Notes: generated by a model not told the origin, from the sequence alone. 64,000 bases of DNA from Campylobacterales bacterium (GCA_026390165.1 JAPLGM010000018.1:1-64000), one strand, 5' to 3'; shown: positions 18,551 through 29,568, numbered from the stretch's first letter. Numbers and translations: made by a program.

Positions 18551-19162
18551 TTATTGTAACACGCACTTTACTAATTGAGGGTTATCTTTGTGGTCAATTA
18601 GAATCCGTTTAACCCGATCTTGCCACAGCGTTGCGAAAAGTATCGCACTATTTTCATCTCCACGACCTGTTACAACCAGAGGTAAAATCTCCTTCATTCG
18701 AGGATCAGGAAAAGCACATGAGGGATCATAACGAAGAATCACACGTGCACCTGTATCAATGCGTTCCAGTGCCATTTCCCCTTCCATCTCCACTCCATAA
18801 AAAAGCAACTGCCGACGATCAAATTTTCCACCCAATCCATGAAATCCGCCTATATCCGTTGCTCCCGTAATCATCGAAGCGACATTAGCAATAACCCCAA
18901 CAACACCATCGCCTAGTTTCCCATTCATCAAAACTTTTATCTCACCGCGAACGGGAGTCTCATTGCCGTAGAGTTCCTTAAGTCCCTTTTGAACCATCAG
19001 ATATGCACCTGCTACCGTTGGACATGAATGTCCTGCAAGTTTTACAACATCGGTATAAGTGTAAGTCAGGATTCCACTATCAGCTGCTCCTAAAAGCGAT
19101 GAGAGAGGATCGTACATCACAAGCGGGGGTACATCATTAAAAAAATCGGGTGTTTTCATCAT
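18551..19162 (-). CDS. FmdE-like domain protein
   Basis: AGHSCPTVAGAYLM N-terminal motif typical of FmdE-like proteins. Confidence 0.65.
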   Translation of the reverse strand: MMKTPDFFNDVPPLVMYDPLSSLLGAADSGILTYTYTDVVKLAGHSCPTVAGAYLMVQKGLKELYGNETPVRGEIKVLMNGKLGDGVVGVIANVASMITGATDIGGFHGLGGKFDRRQLLFYGVEMEGEMALERIDTGARVILRYDPSCAFPDPRMKEILPLVVTGRGDENSAILFATLWQDRVKRILIDHKDNPQLVKCVLQ

Positions 19163-19292
19163 TGTTCTCCTAAAAAATGGGATTATAATCTTCTAATGTC
19201 TATTTTGTATTGATATGGGTCAAGAGTCTGTTAATGATTTTTTCATCCACATCCACTATTATTACGCTAAATCTAGTTTTATAAGGAGTTGA

Positions 19293-20480
19293 ATGCGTTT
19301 TTTCTGGCTTTTACTTATCGCCATTCCTGTTATCGCTACATCGTATAGCATACCAGAGCTTATGGATCATGCCATCGAGAATGATACTTCCCTCAAAGCA
19401 GATCGTGAGATTATTCAACAATTACTGACTCAAAAAGAGGTAACAAAACTGTGGGAAAATCCAGAACTTATGTTCTCATACGGGAGGACAAAGCCCGATG
19501 GTGCCAATACTCAAAATGAGTATGGAATTACCATCGTCCAACCCATAGAAAAATCTACCCTAAAGAGTGCAAAACAAAAAATATTGGACGCTAAAATTCT
19601 CCAGACGAAAGCGCTCATTTTCCAAAAAGAGAATGAGTTAAAAGGGGAGGTACGCCAAAGAGCTTACCTCTACACCATTGCATCCCAAATGAGTGACAAA
19701 GCAGAGGAAGCCCTTGTTCTTGCGAAAACATTCCGTCAAAAAGGGGAAAAACGATTTGCGCAAGGGGCACTTTCCAAAGCCGATCTTCTCAAACTCACCG
19801 TCGAAGAGGAAAAAATTGCCCAAGAAGTTCAATCGGCACAGATCAAACGCGATAGTGCCAAATATTTCCTAATAGCAAGTGCACGTTTAAACTCTTCAGC
19901 TGATATTACGCCGATAAAACTTCCGATCCTCACACCTGTCGATTTACCCTCAGGAATAGACACTCTTCCGATGATCGCCTATTACAAAGGAGTCAATGAG
20001 GAGTATCGTGCTCAAAAAGAGGTGGCAATCGAATCGGTCATCCCCGGATTTAAAGCAGGGATCGGGGTTTCGCAACTATACGATCAACACTCCATCACCG
20101 CTTCGCTTTCAATGCCTATTCCGATCTATCATCGCAATGAGTTGCTTCTTAAAAGTATTGAAAGCAAAATAAGTGAAAATAGTTTACGAGAACAGTCCTA
20201 CCGCTATGAAACAGATCAAAAACTCCTTCGTCAACAAAAAATGCTCTCGTCCCTTTCGAGCCTTATTGTCTCGCAGCAGCATATTATCGATCAAGCGTCA
20301 AAAATGGTCTCTCTCTCTCAGCGAAGCTATGAAGAGGGATATGGAACCTTGCTTGAGCTTATCGACGCCCGTCGCGTCCTTGTAGCGCATCAACACGAGA
20401 TTCTCAATAATCTTGAAATATACTACGATACCCTTGGAGAGATGCAAAAAACATTTCCCCCACTTAAGGAAAAACAATGA
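19293..20480 (+). CDS. TolC-family outer membrane efflux protein (CusC/CzcC-like)
   Basis: Signal peptide, OEP-type coiled-coil; first gene of RND operon. Confidence 0.85.
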   Translation: MRFFWLLLIAIPVIATSYSIPELMDHAIENDTSLKADREIIQQLLTQKEVTKLWENPELMFSYGRTKPDGANTQNEYGITIVQPIEKSTLKSAKQKILDAKILQTKALIFQKENELKGEVRQRAYLYTIASQMSDKAEEALVLAKTFRQKGEKRFAQGALSKADLLKLTVEEEKIAQEVQSAQIKRDSAKYFLIASARLNSSADITPIKLPILTPVDLPSGIDTLPMIAYYKGVNEEYRAQKEVAIESVIPGFKAGIGVSQLYDQHSITASLSMPIPIYHRNELLLKSIESKISENSLREQSYRYETDQKLLRQQKMLSSLSSLIVSQQHIIDQASKMVSLSQRSYEEGYGTLLELIDARRVLVAHQHEILNNLEIYYDTLGEMQKTFPPLKEKQ

Positions 20481-21541
20481 AGAAACTATTAATCATCCCC
20501 CTTGCCGGAGCAATCCTTACCTTATGTGCCAAAGAGATTATCCTCTCCCCTAAACAAATGGGTGAACTAGGGATCGTAACGGAGTCTCTCTCCACGACCA
20601 AAGCACTCTCCCAAGCCAATCTCCCAGCTACCGTTGTCATCCCCCCTAAACAACTCTCCATCGCCACTTCTATCCACGAAGGGGTCGTTCAAAAAGCATT
20701 TGTAGGGATTGGTGATAATGTCAAAAAAGGGCAAATAATTGCCACGGTCGCTTCAACGGAGGGGTTAACACTTCAACGTGAGTATCTCCAAGCACACTCA
20801 CGCTATGAGAGGCTACAAACCATCATAAAAAAAGATGAGGCTCTTTTTAAAGAGGGAATTATCTCGCAACGTGAGTACTTAAAAACGAAAGAAGAGAGTT
20901 CATTGCTAGCAATGGAAGTCGCGGAGAAGCGGGGGATGATGAAAATGATGGGGATCTCCCCCTCTAAAAAACTATCCCTTGCAATGACAGCTAATATAAC
21001 GGCTCCCACAAGCGGACTTATTCTCGAGCAATCAGCCCTTATCGGACAAAAAATCGATGCACTGAGTCCGATCTATAAAATTGCCGATCTCTCTACATTG
21101 TGGCTGGAGATACAAATACCTACGACAATTGCCAAAAAACTTCATATTGGTGATACGATTCAAACCAATTTGGGTGCCACCGCCAAAATCATTAAAATTT
21201 CCAGTGGTGTTGAAGTGCAAAATCAATCGGTCATTATCCGCGCTGCCATTATTTCAGGAAAAGAGCTTCTACGCCCTGGGCAATTTGTTCAAGCCTCTAT
21301 CCAAACCCCGACCGATCAAAGTATCGTCGTACCGAAATACGGGTTGATTCGCAATAAAGGGAAAGCCATTATTTTCGTCAAAACGGTTAAAGGATTTAAT
21401 CCTATTGAGGTTAATGTGATAAAAGAGGAGTGTACCACCTTTATCATCAGCGGAGCACTACGAGGGGATGAAAAAATTGCTATTCGAGGATTAATCCCCC
21501 TCAAAGGGATTTGGCTTGAAAATAAAGCAGTTACCCAATGA
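20477..21541 (+). CDS. RND efflux periplasmic adaptor (CusB/CzcB-like)
   Basis: Biotinyl-lipoyl-like hairpin arrangement; overlaps both neighbours by 4 bp. Confidence 0.88.
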   Translation: MKKLLIIPLAGAILTLCAKEIILSPKQMGELGIVTESLSTTKALSQANLPATVVIPPKQLSIATSIHEGVVQKAFVGIGDNVKKGQIIATVASTEGLTLQREYLQAHSRYERLQTIIKKDEALFKEGIISQREYLKTKEESSLLAMEVAEKRGMMKMMGISPSKKLSLAMTANITAPTSGLILEQSALIGQKIDALSPIYKIADLSTLWLEIQIPTTIAKKLHIGDTIQTNLGATAKIIKISSGVEVQNQSVIIRAAIISGKELLRPGQFVQASIQTPTDQSIVVPKYGLIRNKGKAIIFVKTVKGFNPIEVNVIKEECTTFIISGALRGDEKIAIRGLIPLKGIWLENKAVTQ

Positions 21542-24500
21542 ATAAATTAATCTCGTTTGCCCTGACGCAAAGAGTTCTCGTCTTTGTCGCCATGCTAATG
21601 CTTATCGGTGCAGGATATACCGCATTTACAAAGCTCCCTTTTGATGCGTTCCCTGAAGTCTCTTCACCACAAGTGAAGATTATCATGAAAGCACCCGGAA
21701 TGACCCCTGAAGAGGTGGAGACACGGATCATTGCCCCCATCGAAACAGAGATATTGGGAATCCCTAATAAAAAACTTCTCCGTGCAACGGCCAAATATGG
21801 AATTGCCGATATTACCATCGATTTTAACGAAGGGACGGATATTTATTGGGCGCGCGCCCAAGTGAGCGAAAAGCTCAATGCTATGATCAGCACCCTCCCC
21901 TCCACTGCCAGCGGTGGTCTAGCACCTATCACCACACCATTGGGGGAGATTTTTATGTTTACGGTCGAGGGAGACATCCCTCTTGCTGAAAAACGCGCTC
22001 TTCTTGATTGGACGATTCGTCCTGTATTACGTACGATTGCCGGTGTGGCTGACTTAAATAGCCTTGGGGGAGAAGTTAAAAGTTATCTCATCAAACCCAA
22101 TTATTCTATGTTAGGAACCCTTGGTATTTCTGTCAAGAGCGTCGAAGAAGCACTTGCATTTAATAATAAAAATGATGGTGCCGGACGGATACATGAGGGG
22201 GAAGAGGCATTTTTAGTTCGCTCAGAGGGGAGTATTAAAAGCCTCGCTGATATTCGTGCCATTGTCTTGCGTAATACGAATGGGCATATTGTCCGTATCA
22301 GCGATGTTGCTACGGTGGAAATAGATAAACTGACCCGAAATGGGTTGGTCACTAAGAATGGAACAGGAGAAGCCGTTGCCGGAATGGTTCTTTCTCTCAA
22401 AGGGGCGAATGCTCGTGATGTGACCGAACAAATCAAAGAGAAATTGGATGCGATTAAGCTACCAAAGGGGGTGACGATCACTCCCTATTATGATCGAAGT
22501 AACCTCGTTAATCAATCGATTTATACCGTATCCAAAGCGCTTGTGGAAGCAATAATCCTCGTCGTGATCCTCTTACTCCTTTTTCTAGGGGATGTTCGTG
22601 CAGCGATTACGGTAGCCATTATGGTTCCAATGGCAGTTCTCGTCACCTTTATCCTTATCCGGCAGTTTGGAATGTCCGCTAATCTTATGAGCTTAGGAGG
22701 ATTAACCATCGCTATTGGTATGTTGGTGGACTCAGGGGTCGTTGTCGTCGAAAATATTATCGCCCATTTGGGACAATCTCACAACAAAAATATCCCTAAA
22801 CTTAATATTATCTACCGTGCAACCAAAGAGGTAGCCACTCCCGTAGTTTCTGGTATTTTGATTATCGCCGTGGTCTTTTTACCCCTTATATCGCTAGAGG
22901 GGATTGCCGGTAAAATGTTCATGCCCGTAGCATTAACGATTATCTTCGCTTTGCTTGCCTCGTTAATCCTTTCAATGACCATGATTCCCGTCCTCTCCTC
23001 AATCATTTTGAAAGTGGAGCATGATCACGAATCGTGGATTGTACGCAAGCTCATGAACGTTTACTCCCCTGCTCTTGAATGGGCACTCATCAATAGTCGA
23101 AAAGTGACCATTAGCGCATTGGCAGCATTGGTATTAACCGCTGTACTCTATACCCAAATCGGTAAAACCTTTATGCCCATCCTCGATGAGGGGGATGTAG
23201 TGATCACCGTTGAAACGATCCCCTCCGTCAATCTTGATGCTTCCAAAGAGATCATGCTTCGTTTTGAAAAAGAGATGATGGCTAAAGTTCCTGAAATCAA
23301 AACGATTGTCGCCCGTACAGGTTCAGATGAACTGGGACTTGATCCTATGGGGTTGGGTCAGAGTGATGCATTTTTTGTCCTCAAACCAATGGAGGAGTGG
23401 CGCGTTCACGATAAAGAGTGGCTTTTAGGAGAGATGCGTCTTGTTGCTGAAAATTTTCCTGGGATTACCTTTAGCTTCGCACAGCCGATTGAAATGAAAA
23501 TTTCGGAAATGCTTACCGGGGTACGGGGGGATCTTGCAATTAAAATTTTCGGAACCAATCTCGATAAGCTCAACCAAATAGCAGCACAGATTCAAACGAT
23601 ACTGGAAAAAACCACGGGAAGCATTGACGCATTTACCCCCATCAACGAGGGGATGCAATACCTAAAAATTGATATTGACCGTCTTGCTGTTGGAAATTTC
23701 GGATTGAGTGTCGATGAGGTACAAGAGCTTCTAAAAACAGCACTAGAGGGGAGCCAAATCGGTATCGTCCTTGAAGAGGGGAAACGTAGCCCTATTATCG
23801 TTCGAGGAGAAACAAATTTTCGTGATTCAATAACCGCCTTTAGCCAAATGCTTATTGCCTTACCCAATGGAACCAGTGTCCCCTTAAGCGCACTGGCTAA
23901 AATCGAACGCATCGAGGGTCCCGTTCTCATCAACCGTGAAAATGGAATGAGGATGTCGGTCGTACGAAGCAACGTGGAGGGGCGCGATTTGGTCGGTTTT
24001 GTGGAAGAGGCAAAAGCCAAAGTAGAAAAAGAGGTGAATCTTCCTGAGGGGTATTATATGAAATGGGGGGGAGAGTTTGAGAATCAACAACGTGCGGCAG
24101 AACGTCTTTCGATTGTTGTTCCTATCGCCATAGCATTTATCTTTATCATCCTTTTTATCACCTTTGGTTCTATGCGTCAAGCGGGCTTAGTATTGACAAA
24201 TATTCCTTTTGCTATGATTGGAGGTGTTGTTGCGTTATGGATTTCAGGAGAGTATCTCTCCGTCCCTGCATCGGTTGGTTTTATTGCCTTGATGGGTATT
24301 TCTGTCCTCAACGGGGTAGTGATGCTCACCTATTTTAATCAGCTTCGCGCACTTGGGCATAGTATCGAAGTGGTCGTTGTCGAAGGGGCAAAGCGTCGAC
24401 TGCGCCCTGTTATGATGACAGCTAGTATCGCAGCATTTGGTCTTGTCCCTCTCTTGTTTGCCACAGGGCCAGGCTCAGAGATACAAAAACCTCTCGCCAT

Positions 24501-24609
24501 TGTTGTTATCGGAGGACTTATATCATCGACATTACTGACATTAATCCTTTTGCCGATATTTTACCGATGGTTGGAATTTGAACCAGCTGAAAAAGAGGAA
24601 TTAGCATGA
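21538..24609 (+). CDS. Heavy-metal efflux RND pump (CusA/CzcA family)
   Basis: 1023 aa; FDAFPEVSSPQVKI, AIGMLVDSGVVVVENI, 12-TM RND architecture. Confidence 0.92.
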   Translation: MNKLISFALTQRVLVFVAMLMLIGAGYTAFTKLPFDAFPEVSSPQVKIIMKAPGMTPEEVETRIIAPIETEILGIPNKKLLRATAKYGIADITIDFNEGTDIYWARAQVSEKLNAMISTLPSTASGGLAPITTPLGEIFMFTVEGDIPLAEKRALLDWTIRPVLRTIAGVADLNSLGGEVKSYLIKPNYSMLGTLGISVKSVEEALAFNNKNDGAGRIHEGEEAFLVRSEGSIKSLADIRAIVLRNTNGHIVRISDVATVEIDKLTRNGLVTKNGTGEAVAGMVLSLKGANARDVTEQIKEKLDAIKLPKGVTITPYYDRSNLVNQSIYTVSKALVEAIILVVILLLLFLGDVRAAITVAIMVPMAVLVTFILIRQFGMSANLMSLGGLTIAIGMLVDSGVVVVENIIAHLGQSHNKNIPKLNIIYRATKEVATPVVSGILIIAVVFLPLISLEGIAGKMFMPVALTIIFALLASLILSMTMIPVLSSIILKVEHDHESWIVRKLMNVYSPALEWALINSRKVTISALAALVLTAVLYTQIGKTFMPILDEGDVVITVETIPSVNLDASKEIMLRFEKEMMAKVPEIKTIVARTGSDELGLDPMGLGQSDAFFVLKPMEEWRVHDKEWLLGEMRLVAENFPGITFSFAQPIEMKISEMLTGVRGDLAIKIFGTNLDKLNQIAAQIQTILEKTTGSIDAFTPINEGMQYLKIDIDRLAVGNFGLSVDEVQELLKTALEGSQIGIVLEEGKRSPIIVRGETNFRDSITAFSQMLIALPNGTSVPLSALAKIERIEGPVLINRENGMRMSVVRSNVEGRDLVGFVEEAKAKVEKEVNLPEGYYMKWGGEFENQQRAAERLSIVVPIAIAFIFIILFITFGSMRQAGLVLTNIPFAMIGGVVALWISGEYLSVPASVGFIALMGISVLNGVVMLTYFNQLRALGHSIEVVVVEGAKRRLRPVMMTASIAAFGLVPLLFATGPGSEIQKPLAIVVIGGLISSTLLTLILLPIFYRWLEFEPAEKEELA

Positions 24610-24911
24610 AAAAAGAGCGTCAACTATTAACGATTGTCATGACCCCCGATATTGAAGATACCATTGTAGATTGGCTATTAGAACACCCTGATATTGAAGG
24701 GGTCAACTCGTATTCGATTAAATCGTACAACAAAAATCACTCCAATTATACCCCTTTAGAAAAGGTGACAGGATGGAAGCGAAAAACAACGTTACGGATC
24801 ATCCTCCCATCAGAGGTCATAACTGAAGTGATCACGCAGATGAAAACGAAATTTGCCAACTCAGGCATTTATTATCGCATTGCCTCTTTTTTAGATGAGG
24901 GACTCTTGTAA
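24606..24911 (+). CDS. DUF3240 family protein
   Basis: Small protein directly following the RND pump, resembling DUF3240. Confidence 0.7.
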   Translation: MKKERQLLTIVMTPDIEDTIVDWLLEHPDIEGVNSYSIKSYNKNHSNYTPLEKVTGWKRKTTLRIILPSEVITEVITQMKTKFANSGIYYRIASFLDEGLL

Positions 24912-24913
24912 TT

Positions 24914-25564
24914 ATGCGTATCCTTATTGTCGAAGATGATCCCGATTTACGCGAATTATTGGAGTCAATTCTCTCGGTTAAATACTCCGTTGATGCAGTT
25001 GGCGATGTTTCAACTGCTCTGGATTATCTTACTAGTTATCACTACACTATCCTTCTGCTGGATCGTAATCTTATGGGGGAGGATATAGGACTTAATCTCA
25101 TCACCCCCGCAAAAGCCAAAAATCCTCAATGCGGTATTTTAGTCATGAGTGCGTATGGCAATGTTATCGATAAAATAGAAGGGCTCAACAAGGGCGCGGA
25201 TGACTATATCGAAAAACCGTTTGATATTGATGAACTTCTTGCACGGATCAACGCCCTCTCACGCCGATTTACCCCAACAACTTTACTATTTGAAAATATA
25301 ACCGTTGATATGAGCTCCAAAACCATTATGAGTGACGGAAAACCGATTATTCTAACCAAAAAAGAGGATGCCATCTTTTTTACCCTCCTTGAACGGATGG
25401 GAACGATTGTTTCACGGGATGAAATCATCAATAGTATCTATGACCATCCTGAAAATATTGCCTCTAATACCATTGACGTAATGATCAACACCCTCAGAAA
25501 AAAATTAAATCCAAGTATTATTACAACGATAAAAACACGAGGATATATGATTGAACACCCTTAA
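24914..25564 (+). CDS. OmpR-family response regulator
   Basis: REC domain (ILIVEDDPDLREL, LLLDRNLMGEDIG, KPFDIDELLARI) and winged-helix effector. Confidence 0.92.
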   Translation: MRILIVEDDPDLRELLESILSVKYSVDAVGDVSTALDYLTSYHYTILLLDRNLMGEDIGLNLITPAKAKNPQCGILVMSAYGNVIDKIEGLNKGADDYIEKPFDIDELLARINALSRRFTPTTLLFENITVDMSSKTIMSDGKPIILTKKEDAIFFTLLERMGTIVSRDEIINSIYDHPENIASNTIDVMINTLRKKLNPSIITTIKTRGYMIEHP

Positions 25565-26798
25565 AGCAAAAATTATTATTTTTTTTCTCCTTACCACGTT
25601 GTTGATTTTTACGACGCTGGTTATTTTGATCCTAAAAATGGAGAAAGAGGATAAAATTAAAGATACCACTGCCCTTTTGCATCATATCTCATCCGAAATC
25701 ATTACCGACAATCTTGTGGACTTCACCCCTGATCCCAATTTAAAATACTTACAACAAATCGAACTCATCCGAACACTCTATGCCAATAAAGAGCTCAGCG
25801 CTCCCCACTTTAAAATTATTTCTAATCCTAAAATCTCCAAAATTCACCCCAATACTATCACCGTTATGACAAAACTTTCTAATGGTGCCTACTTCGTCGC
25901 AACCAGTGATACCAAGATCATCGAAAAAAGTCTTCATCGTTTGGCGATGACGCTGTATCTTTTGTTTTTTGGTGCACTCGCTTTATTGACCTTCATTTTT
26001 TATACCATACTCCAAAAACTACTTGATCCCATGGAACAACTCGCACGTGCGTGCATCACCATAGACTTAGAGGAAAATAGCACCCATTTGCCCCTCTCCT
26101 CCGCAAGCGTCGAAATACAGCGAGTAGGTCAAGCGTTACAAACGCTTGTGGATAAAATTACTTTTTTACGGGAAAAAGAGCGGCAACTTTTCAAAGAAAC
26201 GGCACACCAGTTCAAAACCCCTTTGGCGATTCTAAAAGCGAGACTCGACAGTTACGCCCTTAATCCTACGGCGAATAAAGAGCAGTTTCTTCGACAAGCC
26301 AATGGCGACATAGGCAAACTTCTAAAATATTTAAAAGAGCTCCTTATCGTCCAAGAGAGCCAAATATCTGACAAAGAGAACTCTATTCTCATCGATATGG
26401 AATCCCTCATTGCCAATGCTTCTACGTATGCCACTCCCTTATTGCAACGCAAACATCAATCGGTTGATCTCCAACGGGGAAACTCTTTTACCCTCACGAC
26501 CCATAGCCAATCCTTCACAAAGCTCATTTTGACCATTCTTGAAAATTGTATCAACCATGCTCCCGAAAATGCCACCATTACCATTAGCTTATACCCCAAA
26601 GAAGGAGAAATCGTTTTTGCTAATCCCATCACCTCCGACAAATCCCCTGCTCTTTTTAACTCCAATCTTGGATTAACGATTATTCGAAGACTCTCTAGCG
26701 CCCTCAATCTACAGCTTAGTGTAAAACAGCATGACAACATCTTTCTCCTTTCCATCAATTGCACCCCTCAAACCTCCCCTAAAGCCCAAATTCCCTAA
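25551..26798 (+). CDS. Sensor histidine kinase
   Basis: TM, HAMP-like region, ETAHQFKTPLAILKARL H-box, N-box ENCINHAPENA. Confidence 0.88.
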   Translation: MNTLKAKIIIFFLLTTLLIFTTLVILILKMEKEDKIKDTTALLHHISSEIITDNLVDFTPDPNLKYLQQIELIRTLYANKELSAPHFKIISNPKISKIHPNTITVMTKLSNGAYFVATSDTKIIEKSLHRLAMTLYLLFFGALALLTFIFYTILQKLLDPMEQLARACITIDLEENSTHLPLSSASVEIQRVGQALQTLVDKITFLREKERQLFKETAHQFKTPLAILKARLDSYALNPTANKEQFLRQANGDIGKLLKYLKELLIVQESQISDKENSILIDMESLIANASTYATPLLQRKHQSVDLQRGNSFTLTTHSQSFTKLILTILENCINHAPENATITISLYPKEGEIVFANPITSDKSPALFNSNLGLTIIRRLSSALNLQLSVKQHDNIFLLSINCTPQTSPKAQIP

Positions 26799-26831
26799 AA
26801 TACGTTCAAATATTACGAGGATACCCCGCCC

Positions 26832-28064
26832 ATGCCATTTTCCACACTCGGACTCTCACCAGATATACTTCCTGCACTTGAAAAAAGTGGCTACAGACTC
26901 CCCACCTCTATTCAAGAAAAAGTGATCCCTCTCGTCTTAGAGCGTCATGATGTGATGGCGCGTGCTCAGACGGGAAGTGGTAAAAGTGCCAGCTTTGTAT
27001 TGCCAATTTTACAGCTTTGGTCCAAAAGCAAAGGAGAGGGAAAAGCGAAAATCAAAGCACTCATCCTCACCCCTACACGAGAGCTGACCTTGCAGGTGGC
27101 AGAAGCGTTTGAGACCTTCGGTGAATTTTTGCCGAAAAAACCAAAAGTAGTCAGCGTCATCGGCGGGGAGAGTATCGGCGATCAGCTCTATGCGATTCAG
27201 CAGGGGTGTGATATTCTCGTAGCAACCTCAGGACGACTTCTCGATGTGGTGAAAAAAAAGCAAATGAATCTCTCCCATCTCGAATTTTTCGTCCTTGATG
27301 AAGCGGACAAGATGCTCGACCTTGGGTTTGCCGAAGAACTGGAACTCATCTTAAAAGAGATTCCAAAAGAACGTCAAAACCTCCTCTTTTCAGCGACCTA
27401 TCCACCGAAGATGGTCGCTATCGCCTCCAAAATCACCCAAAATCCTATCGAAGTGACGATAGAATCGGAAGAGCCCACGGTGGAGCGTATCTCCCAACGG
27501 GTCATCGAAGTGAATCCTGAAAATAGAGGTCCCCTATTACGCCATCTTCTTAATAGTGAAAAATGGGAACAGGTGCTCGTCTTTATGGCAAACAAACGCG
27601 CTGCTGACAATATCGCGGCGAAATTCAAAAAATACGGCTTTTTGGCAGAATCATTTCACGGCGACCTCATCCAAGAGGAGCGAACGTTCACACTGGGACA
27701 GTTCAAAAGCAAAAAAATCCGTATCCTCTTCGCAACCGATATTGCCGCACGGGGTCTGGATATTGAGGGGATCAGCTGTGTCGTCAATTTCGACCTTCCC
27801 CGCTCTCCTGCGGATTATATCCACCGCATCGGGCGCACAGGAAGAGCGGGTAAATCAGGCTTTGCCGTCTCCTTTATCGGATATGAGGAACAAGATCATT
27901 TTAAATTGATCGAAAAACGCTCCAATATTAAGCTCATACGGGAACAAATAGAGGGGTTTGAGCTACGTGGTAATGCTCCGATCAAAGCAAAAGGTCCCGA
28001 ACCGATCAAGGGAAAAGGGAAAAGTAAAAAAGATAAACTACGAGAGCAAGCTGCCAAAAAATGA
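26832..28064 (+). CDS. rhlE: DEAD-box RNA helicase, RhlE-like
   Basis: ARAQTGSGKSASF, PTRELTLQ, DEAD, SATYP, HRIGRTGRAG motifs. Confidence 0.93.
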   Translation: MPFSTLGLSPDILPALEKSGYRLPTSIQEKVIPLVLERHDVMARAQTGSGKSASFVLPILQLWSKSKGEGKAKIKALILTPTRELTLQVAEAFETFGEFLPKKPKVVSVIGGESIGDQLYAIQQGCDILVATSGRLLDVVKKKQMNLSHLEFFVLDEADKMLDLGFAEELELILKEIPKERQNLLFSATYPPKMVAIASKITQNPIEVTIESEEPTVERISQRVIEVNPENRGPLLRHLLNSEKWEQVLVFMANKRAADNIAAKFKKYGFLAESFHGDLIQEERTFTLGQFKSKKIRILFATDIAARGLDIEGISCVVNFDLPRSPADYIHRIGRTGRAGKSGFAVSFIGYEEQDHFKLIEKRSNIKLIREQIEGFELRGNAPIKAKGPEPIKGKGKSKKDKLREQAAKK

Positions 28065-28708
28065 GTGAGACAAGAACGACGTGTTACCACTGCTATCGAC
28101 CTATGGAGCTTTGTTTGTGTGCAACGATTCAACCGATCCAGACGAAGACGAAATTTGTCATCCTCATGCACCCCAAAGAGTTTAAAAAGACGAAAAACGG
28201 GACGGGGCATCTCACCCATCTCTCCCTTCCTAATTCGCAACTCTATGTTGGAGATGATTTTACCCACCATAACGCTGTCAACCTCCTCATAAATGACCAA
28301 AATAACCTTTGCTATGTCCTCTATCCCGGAAAAGAGAGTTTACCGTTCAATGCGCAAAAAATCGAAACACAGGGTAAACAGCTCGTTATCTTTATCATTG
28401 ATGGGACGTGGCCGTGCTCGGTGAAGATGCTTCGTTTGAGTCACAATCTTCAACGGTTGCCGAAACTCAGTTTTACCCATACCAAAATTTCCCAATTCCA
28501 AATCAAAGAGCAACCGAAAGATTTTTGTCTCTCAACCATCGAATCAACACTGACGATTTTAGAGTTACTCAATTTTCATGAGCTAGAGAGGATAGATGAA
28601 GAAGCTTTCCAGCGGTTTTTAGACCCCTTTTTGGCAATGGTAGACTATCAGATCAAGTGTATCTCCCGTACGGATCAAAATGCTCTTCGATTTAGAACTT
28701 ACAACTAA
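28061..28708 (+). CDS. DTW-domain protein (tRNA acp3U transferase-like)
   Basis: CYHCYRPMELCLC, VIFIIDGTWPCSVKML motifs. Confidence 0.85.
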   Translation: MSETRTTCYHCYRPMELCLCATIQPIQTKTKFVILMHPKEFKKTKNGTGHLTHLSLPNSQLYVGDDFTHHNAVNLLINDQNNLCYVLYPGKESLPFNAQKIETQGKQLVIFIIDGTWPCSVKMLRLSHNLQRLPKLSFTHTKISQFQIKEQPKDFCLSTIESTLTILELLNFHELERIDEEAFQRFLDPFLAMVDYQIKCISRTDQNALRFRTYN

Positions 28709-28719
28709 GGATTATTCAA

Positions 28720-29568
28720 ATGAAATTTTTCAACGTATTTATTGGCTCCATTATTCTATCTACCACCCTCTTCTCTTCTTCGACGCAGTGTCAAGGAATC
28801 TATTATGGCAACGAAGCCCCCGATATTCTCAATACCAAACTCGAAACAAAAACCAAGGAGCTTTGCTATACCTCTTTTGCCCTAATGCACTCAGGGGTCT
28901 CCCGTACGGCTTTGTGGAGTGCGGAACATCTGACCCGTGAAGGATTACAGTCCAAATCCAAACGGAGTAATGATTTTCATCCCGAAGAGCAGCTCTCTAG
29001 TAATGAGCGTTCTGAACTAAGTGATTATTCTCGTTCGGGCTATGATCGAGGGCATTTATCCCCCTCTGCCGATATGTCTACGAAAGCGGCGCAACATGAG
29101 TGCTTTACGTTAGCCAATATGGTTCCCCAAAACGGTGATAATAATCGCGGTATTTGGGCAGACATCGAGGGGACAACCCGTCAGCTAACCAAATCCAAAG
29201 GGGAACTCTATGTCATTACAGGACCGCTATTTATTGGTTCCTCTATTCAACGTTTAAAAGGGAGAGTATTCGTCCCTACAAAAATTTATAAAGCCATCTA
29301 TGACCCCTCGTCGGGGCAAGGGGCTGCTTATCTCGTGAACAATGCGGCGGGGCGTGATTATGAGGTAATCAGCATCAGTGAGCTTGAAAAAATGGCAGGG
29401 ATACGATTATTTCCGAAAATGTCTGCCTCAGCGAAACAAACAGCGATGGATTTACCGGTTCCACAAGAAGGAAACAGCCATTCAAGTCACTCAAACAGTT
29501 CCAATACAAACAAAGATGAAGATATTTTCCGTATAATTGAGAAACTCTTCAAATGGATGGTACATTGA
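28720..29568 (+). CDS. Secreted DNA/RNA non-specific endonuclease
   Basis: Signal peptide; GYDRGHLSPSADM catalytic motif (DRGH), MVPQNGDNNRGIW. Confidence 0.9.
   Translation: MKFFNVFIGSIILSTTLFSSSTQCQGIYYGNEAPDILNTKLETKTKELCYTSFALMHSGVSRTALWSAEHLTREGLQSKSKRSNDFHPEEQLSSNERSELSDYSRSGYDRGHLSPSADMSTKAAQHECFTLANMVPQNGDNNRGIWADIEGTTRQLTKSKGELYVITGPLFIGSSIQRLKGRVFVPTKIYKAIYDPSSGQGAAYLVNNAAGRDYEVISISELEKMAGIRLFPKMSASAKQTAMDLPVPQEGNSHSSHSNSSNTNKDEDIFRIIEKLFKWMVH

Noticed and set aside
21664-24180. Multiple minus-strand ORFs inside the RND pump gene
   Set aside because: Typical antisense open frames in a long high-quality CDS; no domains or ribosome-binding context.
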